From Allolobophora icterica (Eukaryota; Annelida; Clitellata; Crassiclitellata; Lumbricidae): 64,000 nt of DNA. Below the pieces are notes generated by a model. The model did no database searches and was not told the DNA's origin. It worked only from the letters and a program-made list of their open reading frames with translations. Location of the stretch: positions 38,039,108 through 38,103,107 of the forward strand of contig OY744605.1 in the NCBI GenBank assembly GCA_963556255.1, read 5' to 3'. Positions 56,401 to 64,000 of this stretch are shown piece after piece (within the stretch, counting starts at the first letter, position 1; each line of letters starts with the position of its first letter). Both the position numbers and the translations under genes were made by a program.

Positions 56401-57685
56401 GACTAATCATCACTAATGCAATGGATGAGCTTTTTTCATGAGAGCATATTAACTGAAGACGCGGTTCGATAGCCATCAGCCTTTTTTGAGAGAGCAATTG
56501 CTGTAGAAGTTTTAAAAATTGGACGAAGGACTAAAAAAAGTCATCAACTTTTTTTTAAGATGAAATTAGGAAAAGTCAGAAACTTTTAGAAGATGGATGA
56601 AAAAATCTTGTGTAAATTCGTAGGTCCCCCCAGAAACCTTGTTTCCCCTCCCAGAAGAGGGGGACTAGATTAAACACTGGTATTTGACTGATGCTAAAGC
56701 GGGATTTTTCAGCATCTCCCTAAATTTTCCCCATTATTATGCTCTTGTGTGGAGAAGTATCAATACCTGGAAAACAAACAAGCTGTGAATTGCTTGTATT
56801 CTTAATCCACAGTTGCAACTTTTCGTTGAATGCCTTCAGTTTCCCTCTGATTGTGACTATGTTTTCTTTTGCGCCTTGAAGATTCAAATTTAAGGTGTTC
56901 AACCTTTCTAAAAGGTCGTTGAGGAATGTCACTTCAAGCCACCAAATGTCACTAGAGTTTTTACATTTGATCACATGACATCGAATAATTGTGAATGATA
57001 AACTATTCTTAAAAATGAAAACATTAAAAAGTCGACAATTGCATTTATTAAATAATTTCTTATAAAATCAATTAAAGAGACTAGCGAATTTTAGGTTTCT
57101 GTCGCGGAACACCTGAAATTTCTGTCGCGGCACACAGTTTGCGATACACTGCATTAGTGGATCGATTTGCTCACTTACAATGCACCTGTGAGGAAATGTA
57201 CTCGCATGCATAGCACTTTAAAAGCCACCGCTCTGTTTAGCATTTGCCTACGGATACATGGAACTCATCATTCAATTTACTGCTAAATTAAAGCCACATC
57301 TGTATGGATTATAGATTTACTCACTTATAATGCATCTGTGCAGAAATTTGCTCACTTGCATAGCACTTTAAAAGCCTCTGCTCTGTTTAGCATGTGCCAC
57401 TCCATAACTCATAATTGAACTGACTGTTAAAGTAAAGCCATATCCGTATGCATTAGATATGTATACAATCAATTCATAACACCCGTGTACAAGTGTGTTA
57501 TGAGAACACTGAATAGCAAATCATTACTCGTCTAGAAGAAAAACATTTCTTCTTGTCATACCCAACTTTGGATAGTAGGCATCTCGAAGTGCCGGAGCAA
57601 TCTGGCCTTCATGAGCGAAACGTGCCGAGGACAAACACAGAGGGACCACTGAACGCAGTCGAGAGCTCAACCCCAACAGAGACAT
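53438..57685 (-). CDS. COX4: Cytochrome c oxidase subunit 4 (complete, 186 aa)
   Basis: Nuclear-encoded inner-membrane subunit of respiratory complex IV. Minus-strand coding exons are 57685-57562, 56111-55941, 54900-54769 and 53571-53438. All three junctions are phase 1 and restore one frame. An AG acceptor at 57694-57695 indicates a separate 5' UTR exon. Residues 1-25 (MSLLGLSSRLRSVVPLCLSS) are an Arg/Ser-rich mitochondrial presequence. The middle has QKELGDWKALSLKDKKALYR, matching the conserved DW..LS..EK..LYR. Then come YAEMNAPTGEWKSVLAAILF and SVTGWVAIWIKVYV, the single membrane helix. The C-terminus has MPHTITREW and ends SRWDYENNRWK, the family's W-DY--N-WK ending. Length fits (about 170-190). 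Intron 1 holds a hAT element and a duplicated 150 bp segment. Confidence 0.95.
53805..53892 (+). repeat. L2-like 3' tail with GAAT repeat
   Basis: GTGGCTGGGCTGGGTAGCGC ... GAAGGTGCGCTATATTAAAT followed by GAATGAATGAATGAAT. Same tail as at 58955-59035 and 61745-61840. Confidence 0.7.
53937..54093. mobile_element. hAT-like MITE, GAGGAGGCA family
   Basis: A perfect 8 bp duplication GACCCATA (53929-53936, 54094-54101) flanks a 157 bp element. It starts CAAGGACATAGCCAGAC and ends ATGTGGCTATGCCTATG. Lies in COX4 intron 3. Confidence 0.88.
54232..54692. mobile_element. hAT-like MITE (TAGGGCTGTACCGAATAG ends)
   Basis: Ends TAGGGCTGTACCGAATAG and TTCGGTACAGCCTTA are flanked by CTCTAAAG / CTCCAAAG (7 of 8). 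The interior is packed with CTATTCGGCCGAATA palindromes. In COX4 intron 3. Confidence 0.82.
55211..55682. mobile_element. MITE with AGGGGTCGTCCATAAAGGA ends
   Basis: AGGGGTCGTCCATAAAGGAT at left and TCCTTTATGGATGACCCCT at right, inverse of each other, with C-rich CTTGTCCGCATTTG repeats inside. The flanks show at most a 2 bp TA duplication. Looks related in style to 4880-5353. In COX4 intron 2. Confidence 0.65.
56226..57151 (-). mobile_element. hAT element with transposase relic (ZBED5/Charlie-like)
   Basis: A perfect 8 bp duplication CATTAGTG (56218-56225, 57152-57159) flanks ends CAGTGTCTCGCAAACG and TTTGCGATACACTG. On the minus strand 56974-56723 reads WWLEVTFLNDLLERLNTLNL then GKLKAFNEKLQLW. 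This resembles the W..D..FL.D....LN.LN..LQG......K...F..KL.LW stretch of hAT transposases of the ZBED5/GTF2IRD2 group. Only this segment survives. In COX4 intron 1. Confidence 0.88.
57157..57455. repeat. Tandem duplication, two ~150 bp units, in COX4 intron
   Basis: Each unit contains GCTCACTTACAATGCAYCTGTG-like start, TGCATAGCACTTTAAAAGCC and GCTCTGTTTAGCATNTGCC, then TAAAGCCAYATCYGTATG. Units begin near 57157 and 57308. The hAT at 56226-57151 inserted at the left edge. Confidence 0.75.
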
Positions 57686-58586
57686 TTTTCCTTCTGCAAA
57701 CAAAATGGATCACAATTACACTACATTAAATAGCTGACCAATCCTCACTCAACAGTATCTCTTCCCAAGTAGGCCCTACATGTAAAATAGATATTATGGA
57801 CTTTAAAAGAAAATGAACTGACGTGGAGAAATATTGTTAATTACTAAAGTTCCAGATGGAGCTTGCAGGTCTTACAAAAAGGCTGCAAGTCCACCAGACT
57901 GCCTAAACAATTAGGCAGGTGTCTGATGCGGACTAGTTTATAAAGGAAAATATATATTCAATGATAATTAGATTTGAGGCGATCACATGCAAATTTTGGT
58001 ATAGACATAAATTTATAAATAGGGGCCTATAATTATCCTGTTCAACACAAATAATATAAAATATACAGTAAATAATTGTACATTTTGATTCATGCACATA
58101 TTTGCATGCATGGCAATGAAAATTAGGGGAAACGTCGAGAGAATAGCGATAATAGCGAACTTTTCTAGCCAACTTCGACATTGGAAAAGCCCATGAACGA
58201 CTGGCGTAGGCCTACGTTGTAAAGTGCCCAACTGACGCATAGTCACAACTCTCAAACAAAGTCAATGTATAACCAATACTGAGAAACCTTAAAAAAGGCT
58301 ACACTTCCACCAGATGAAAGACTTTCGCCCACAAATGGCATCTGATCATATACGGGAAGCCATATAAGGCCTTGACTGCTTGCTACGTGAACAGTCACAC
58401 CAAACTATGACAAAACCGAAACTAAACCTGAAATATCACCACTCGCCCAAAACAATCTCCAAATATTTCGCCAACAATTTGCAGTCCTAAGCCACTTGCG
58501 TGAATAACAGCTACATCATTGGGAAGACATAGTCGAATTCATGTAAATAACCCTCATATACCTGGCAGCTGTCTACGGTTATCACC

Positions 58587-58705
58587 TTTACTGCTGATCC
58601 AACGCCTCTCGGCCGCCAGAGGACACAAGCACGAGGACGCGCACACGAGGACAACCGCCAGGCGGCGCATCCATAGGTCAACCAATCAGGTCACCCAATC
58701 ATATC
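58587..58705 (-). promoter_or_regulatory. Probable COX4 promoter and 5' UTR exon
   Basis: On the minus strand two ATTGG (CCAAT) boxes lie at about 58682-58700. They are followed by a GC-rich stretch with GCGCCGCCTGGCGG and GCGCGT, then AAAG|GTGATA (donor at 58586), a possible end of a noncoding first exon spliced to 57693. The transcription start is not identifiable; inferred from position and composition. Confidence 0.4.
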
Positions 58706-58905
58706 AATTGCGCTATTTTTAGCCAGGAACGCTGGCGTCCGTACTCCGTCCTGAAACAAAGTCGAATTCGTTTTATTAAGAGATATTATAGCGCCAATTT
58801 TATAATTTAGCAGTTCAGTAGAATAAATATAAAAAAAATTAGTTAGTAAACTCTAGATTTCTTCCAATCATACAAGCAAAGAAGTCACTTAGAACGAGCA
58901 GTAAA

Positions 58906-58954
58906 TACAAGTCAAACATAGTGTTAAAAGACTTAACACTATGTTTGACTTGTA
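58906..58954. repeat. Perfect 22 bp inverted repeat with 5 nt loop
   Basis: Arms TACAAGTCAAACATAGTGTT(AA) and its exact inverse enclose the loop AAGAC. The right arm abuts the L2-like tail that starts at about 58955. Confidence 0.9.
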
Positions 58955-59040
58955 CCGTGGCTGGACTGGGAGCACCTCTGAGTAGGTTTCTGGAAGAGGC
59001 GCTATATAAGTTATCAAAATGAATGAAATGAATGAATATA
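58955..59040 (+). repeat. L2-like 3' tail with GAAT repeat
   Basis: GTGGCTGGACTGGGAGCACC ... GAAGAGGCGCTATATAAGTT followed by a GAATGAAATGAATGAAT run. Same tail family as 53805 and 61745. Confidence 0.7.
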
Positions 59041-60391
59041 TGTTTGTTCCCATAGTCTTCGTACAAAATATGCGTTTCCTCCTGACTAGTCAACTATTAG
59101 GAAGATTTCCGAAGATATAATAGGGCCTATGCCTACAACAGAGACCCGTTATAGCACGCTTCGTGTTAGCACTTTTCCTGATATAACACAGTTGGAACGT
59201 TCATCCGAAACTTAATTTACCTATGGAAAATAAACTTATCATAACGCGTCCACGCTTATGGTTCGTGATAATGTCTTCCAAAGAGAGCGTCATCATAGGC
59301 GTAATTTGTGGGGGGGGGAGGTACCGTACCCATCTCGACTTTTTAAACAATGCCAATCAATATTTTATTATTGTGCCTTACCAGAGATCGCAGTCTCTGT
59401 CTTGCTTTGTGTATGTAGACAGAGTCAGGAGTATGTAGGCCTACCACAAAAGTACGAATATAGGCCTACTTATAAGATAGGCCTACACAAATAAACCCAG
59501 AGGCAGACGAAATGAGTCACAGGCAGTCAGACAGGCAGACTTTCAGCCACACAGGTCACCCGACATCGGACCCACGTGGGACTGACATTTATACACGAGA
59601 CCCTATAAAAAATGTCATGAGATTCAGAGGCGTAGCTAGGGGGGAGCAGGGGGAGCGGCCGCTCCCCTTGGGACCATTTTCCAAGATGTGGGGCCTTTTC
59701 ACAGTTTATTTTTTCCAATTGTTCAAAATTTATTTATTCCAATCGTTCGAATGACATAATTTGTTTTTTGGAACTCTAGAAAGTATCTTTACATTATTTT
59801 CTGGCAGTTAATCTCGTCTTTCAATATTAAAAGAAGAACATTGCAATCTTAATAGTATCTTTCGCGTTGACTTTGAAAAGGCTTGCGATACTAGATGGGC
59901 ATTCTGGAAATCAGCAGTACATGTACTCTTGCAGAATTTGTCATCACTAACAGTTCCCCTGCATAGCATGGTGGATTGTAAGATTAAAAGCTGCACTGCG
60001 AAACAGCTGACTGAGGCCAATGGTGTATGCTTGTAACAATGTAACACGTTCGGATTAATATTCTGGAAAAAAGTGCCATAGAAGGCTTCAGTTTATCCAC
60101 ATATTTACAGAGAAGTAGCATTGATTTGGTAATTCATTTTGCTTCTAATTTTATTCAACTATTTGAAAACGATATTTAAAACATGCGAAATGAATCAAAA
60201 TCTGAGTTTGAACGGATTGAGAATGAAGCAACTGAGCTGGCTCAAAAATATGATATTACTAGGCCTACTGACTATAAGCCACATAGAGTTAAAAAAAGAA
60301 AGAGATTCCACGAGGAAATGTCAGTGGATGATGGAATATCTGATTCATGGTTGAAACCTAAATAGTGTCACTAGATTGTGTCATAAATCTT

Positions 60392-61278
60392 CAGTCTTGT
60401 TGTCCTCGAGACCAAGGTCTTGGTCTCGAGTGCACTCGAGTTCGTTTTTAAAAGTCTTGGTCTTGGTCTTGGTCTTGAGACCAAAAGTCTTGGTCTTGGT
60501 CTTGGTCTTGGTCTTGGTCTTGAGGCTCAAAAGTCTTGGTCTTGGTTTTTCAAGACCAAGACCAAGACTTTTGACAATATGAACAGTCATGTAACAAAAC
60601 GCAAGGATTTTAATAATTTATCCAATAATTACAAATACAATTGCTTTAGTATTTACACGGTGTGAGTGAGGCTTTACTGTTGTTTTGGACATTTATTTTG
60701 ACTTCCGGTTATTTACCATGGAATGACTTCAAAACACACTCACAATTTTTACATTTACATCCGGTACTTGAAAAGCTGCTCTGTGTGCCAGTGAATTCAG
60801 CACTGTAGAACGTATTTTTCACATGTCAGAATTTTTATGAGGCCCCACAGGTCACGTCTTGGTCAGAAAATTCTGAGCGAATTGGTTTTTATAAAATGCA
60901 ACAGGCATTTGGAATAACATTTCGCATAAAGGACTTTTGTAAATACGAATTCGGAATTCTCTGCACTCTGCATTTGGAGTTGTTTTGTTTGAATAAAATA
61001 AAAGATTCATGTTTTAATTAAAATAGCGAGTAGTCCGACTTGACAATTTTTTAGTAGGGAATAGAAGTCTGGATATGGTTGTGATTTTTTGGGTATTTTT
61101 CTCGGTTTTGGTCTTGAGTTTCGAAGTCTTGGTCTTGGTCTTGAGTTTCAAGGTCTTGGTCTTGGTCTTGAGGTTCAAGGTCTTGGTCTTGGTCTTGAGG
61201 TTCAAAGTCTTGGTCTTGGTCTTGAGGTTCAAGGTCTTGGTCTTGGTCTTGAGGTTTAAGGTCTTGACAACAAGACTG
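60392..61278 (+). mobile_element. Non-autonomous hAT, CAGTCTTGTTGTC family, copy 6
   Basis: A perfect 8 bp duplication TAAATCTT (60384-60391, 61279-61286) flanks ends CAGTCTTGTTGTC and GACAACAAGACTG. GGTCTT arrays lie at both ends. The centre carries the remnant dimerisation segment on the plus strand (LEKLLCVPVNSAL ... RPHRSRLGQKILSELVF-like, with frame breaks). 887 bp. Confidence 0.94.
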
Positions 61279-61319
61279 TAAATCTTGACTTGACTACTGT
61301 TCCTCACTCTACTATAGCC

Positions 61320-61840
61320 TACCTTCTAGTTGTTTGACGTGCCTCAATCGAGTGCAATGTTCTGAGGCACGCCTTATTGGTCGAATACCAAAATTTGGTC
61401 AGGTCTCTGGTTATATGCTGGAGGTCCTGCATTGGCTCCAGCTAACTGTCAGCCAGCGTGTAGTATAAGAGTTGTTTCCCTGGTCTGGAGGCGCTTGCTG
61501 GGATGCGCTTCAGCTTATCTGTGGATCCTTTGCCGTCCCATGCATGCTGGGAGTTCAGGGTAGTCGCCACCTTCGATCTTGGGAAAAGGGGTACTCATTG
61601 TACCTTTAGCCCGCACAGCCACCATGCAGAACCGTCTTTTCAGTGGTGACTTGACAGCATGGAACGGCTCCCCCGGCCCGGATCTGAGCTATTTCCCAGA
61701 ACTCCCTCTGACAGGTTCTACACTCGATTTAAAACTGTCTTGTTTGGCTGTGCTGGAGTCGGGAGCACCACTGAGTAGTCCCCCGGAAGAGGTGCTATAT
61801 AAATACCCGAATGAAAGAATGAATGAATAAATAGCACAAC
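61320..61840 (+). repeat. L2/CR1-like 3' fragment inside hAT element
   Basis: Opposite-strand counterpart of 10230-10760. Contains RLFSGDLTAWNGSPG, a decayed FS..GP.AWN.LP, and the tail GGTGCTATATAAATACCC with GAATGAATGAATAAATAG. Confidence 0.7.
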
Positions 61841-62037
61841 TAAAAGATTTGAGCATTTGCTATACATATTACTTTTGCTCCTTTTGAGTGTTTCAGTGTT
61901 TCTATTTAAAATACAAAAATAAATACTTGTAATCATAATGAATGTAATTAACTGAAATTATTAATTTTGGTAGTTGGGGCCTTTTTATGTGCTCGCTCCC
62001 CCTGGTGTTAAAACCTGCCTACGCCACTGATGAGAAT

Positions 62038-62560
62038 GCTGGCAGGGTAATAGGCTATGTCATAATGGTCTCCATGCGAAAAGCGAATGTGGAGAAGAAA
62101 CTGGTACCCCACCTTTTAGACCAAAGTCACGCCCCTAAGAGTATAACGAGTTTCTCATGTAGTTCTTTGTTTTCGTGTTATCCAGTGTGAGAATTGTAGA
62201 AAAAAAACTGGGGGGAGGAAGACTTTGATGAGTTTGATTCATGCAGCGTTGAATATTTTATTCGTATTTTGCAAACTGAGAAAATTCAAAAATGCAACAG
62301 AAAGCTTCAACTCTTTAAACTCCTTAAAGAGACGAGATCACCAAATTTATTAATATACCATTCACATGGTCACAAATCTCACAATAGGGCCTAAACCAGA
62401 ACATTACCGTACTTTATTAGTAACCCACAAAGTGCAATGTGAAAGAAAATGCTAAAATATATGCACAATGTAATCACACTGGCACAACTGGAGGGGGTTG
62501 GAAACGCCCCCTCTAAAACAATGCGAAATTTGGTACCCCCACTTTCTAGACCAAAGATAC
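62038..62560. repeat. Dispersed repeat with GGTACCCCCACTTT...AAAG.TACGCCCC ends (inverted copy of 17.5-17.9 kb)
   Basis: Shared words with 17535-17860 and 24640-24830, in inverse orientation: TTAAACTCCTTAAAG, CCAAATTTATTAATATACCA, CACAAATCTCACAATAG and GTAATCACACTGGCACAACT. A related start, ATAGGCGTAATTTGTGGGGG, lies at 59297, beyond the hAT insertion, so the hAT 59625-62029 may sit inside this element. Confidence 0.55.
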
Positions 62561-62564
62561 GCCC

Positions 62565-63300
62565 CTGGAATAAAGGCCTATTGGTACATCATTTCAATTA
62601 TGAAACACATTTTCGTTAGTAAATTTAATTTTTTTTAGAATAATGGCCCTTTTTACGTCAGTTTAATTATGAAACACGTTGATTGTATAAATTTCAATTT
62701 TAAAACCAAAGGCCTATTGTTACGTCACTTCAAATATGAAACATAATTATTATTTAATAATTTTAGATTTATACAATAAAGGCCCTTGCTACGTCACTTC
62801 AATTATCGAAAGTGTATTGTCATTATACGTTTGCATTTAGGGAATAAAGACCTTTGTTACGTCACTTCAGCTATGAAAAAATTTACTGTTATTAAGCCTA
62901 TAACTTTAAATTTAGAAAAGAGAGGTTTATTGTTAGGCCAACGTCATTCTGATTGTTAAAACGACTATTATTTTTAATCTAGGATTTAGAGAATAAAGGC
63001 CTTGTTTACGTTACCTAAAATTAGGCTTAGGCCTAAGTATGAAAAAGTCTATTGTTATTAAGTTTAAAGTTAGAGAATAAAAGACTAGCAATTGTTACGT
63101 AGGCCTACGTCATTTCGATTAAGAAAAACACGTCTATAATTAGAATTTTTAAATTTAGACAATAAAGGACTGTGTTACGTCACTTCAATTATGAAAAAGT
63201 CTATAAAATGTTATTAAGTTTAGAGAATAAAGGCCTATTGTTACGTCACTTCAATTATGATCGAAACACGTCTCTTCAATAATGAAAGCGTCTGTTGTTA
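62565..63300 (+). repeat. Diverged minisatellite, about ten ~68-80 bp units with TTACGTCACTTCAATTATGA
   Basis: Each unit starts AATAAAGGCCTATTG or similar, continues TTACGTCACTTCAATTATGA, then an A-rich stretch ending TTTAGA. TTACGTCA or ACGTCA is recognisable in at least seven units. Immediately followed by the TTA microsatellite. Confidence 0.85.
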
Positions 63301-63310
63301 GTAATTTTAA

Positions 63311-63530
<220 letters not shown>

Positions 63531-63559
63531 CATTATCAATATTAAGGGCCTATTATCAG

Positions 63560-64000
63560 GAGCGTAGCCAGACTTAAATTCAAGAGGAGGCAAAAAATCT
63601 TGACAAACATTGGATGACTTTTTTGATGATGATGATGATAAAATAATAAATTATTAATAAATATAAAAATAAATATAATAGGCATAGGCGTAGCTACATT
63701 GAGGCAAGAGGAGGCAGTTGCCTGCTCTTGGTTTTATAAATTTAAAAATTTTCCTTGGGTTATAGCCCTTCACCTAGATGTTGCCTCCTCTTGAGCGGTG
63801 AATCCTGGCCCAAGAGAAGAAATTTAAGAAGAAATCCAAAAAAGTCATCAAATGTTTTGACAGAAATCTCCCAAAAAGGTAATCAATTTCTTATTTCTTT
63901 GGGCAGCAATCTCCAAAAAAAAGTCATCAAATTTTTTGTCAAGATTTTTTGCCTCCTCAGTCTTTCTCATCCCCCAGTCACTACTCATCTGAAGTTCTCC
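63560..64000. mobile_element. GAGGAGGCA MITE family, one or two copies, running off the window
   Basis: CAGGAGCGTAGCCAGACTTA at 63560 begins one copy. CATAGGCGTAGCTACATTGA at about 63684 begins a copy in the orientation of 28748-29011 and shares GAAATTTAAGAAGAAAT and CAAAAAAAGTCATCAAATTTTT. The right end is beyond 64000. Confidence 0.65.

Larger units (their letters stand above)
59625..62029. mobile_element. hAT-like element, CAGTGGCGTAGC family, second copy (inverted)
   Basis: Ends CAGAGGCGTAGCTAGG and CCTACGCCACTG are flanked by ATGAGATT / ATGAGAAT (7 of 8). It is the inverse-orientation sister of 10071-12394: GCGGCCGCTCCCC near one end and GCTCGCTCCCCCTGGTGTT near the other. It holds the same broken hAT coding block (60183-60362, reading FERIENEATELAQK ... 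KKRKRFHEE) and the same L2 fragment. A different CAGTCTTG copy is inserted inside. Confidence 0.87.

Overview
The window is animal nuclear DNA. It carries spliced genes with GT-AG introns, several families of DNA transposons, microsatellites and truncated non-LTR retrotransposons, with no operons and no prokaryotic signals. The gene set (cysteine-string DnaJ, quiver/Ly6-type proteins, a tetraspanin, COX4, a C2H2 zinc-finger protein) and the repeat landscape suggest an invertebrate, possibly a marine deuterostome. The sequence alone does not fix the species.

Host genes, left to right. (1) The 3' part of a DNAJC5/cysteine-string-protein gene on + (467-2257; the J-domain start lies left of the window). 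(2) Two tandem Ly6/quiver-like GPI-anchored protein genes on -: 8149-9595, whose signal-peptide exon was not found, and 19577-24033, complete in three exons and 134 aa. Both split the domain at the same place with phase-1 introns. (3) A complete eight-exon tetraspanin gene on - (28547-37791, 289 aa). (4) A DUF4806-type gene on - (40437-42024, incomplete) with an in-frame TGA; it lies inside a 6.0 kb transposon-like unit. (5) A nine-finger C2H2 zinc-finger gene on + (48728-49615). (6) A complete COX4 gene on - (53438-57685, 186 aa), with a CCAAT-containing probable promoter near 58.6 kb. All splice junctions were read by eye and every reported junction keeps frame.

Most of the rest is mobile DNA. 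More than twenty elements can be delimited by terminal inverted repeats, most with target-site duplications (TSDs); about twenty of those have 8 bp TSDs, typical of hAT elements. One non-autonomous hAT family (ends CAGTCTTGTTGTC, internal arrays of a GACCAA-type repeat, remnant hAT dimerisation domain) is present six times, five of them with perfect 8 bp TSDs. At 9739-12633 three hAT families are nested with perfect TSDs at every level, and two of the same families are nested again at 59625-62029. A 6002 bp unit (38604-44605; perfect 8 bp TSD, 23 bp perfect terminal inverted repeat) contains the DUF4806 gene and further insertions. Other structures are a piggyBac-like element filled by a strand-switching CATA/TATG microsatellite, a ~1 kb near-perfect palindrome at 44751-45737, and a minisatellite whose units carry a TTACGTCA (CRE-like) motif.

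The genes are unrelated housekeeping and membrane-protein genes; nothing links them functionally. The window is best read as an ordinary gene neighbourhood heavily loaded with nested hAT transposons, with the DUF4806-carrying unit as the most unusual part.
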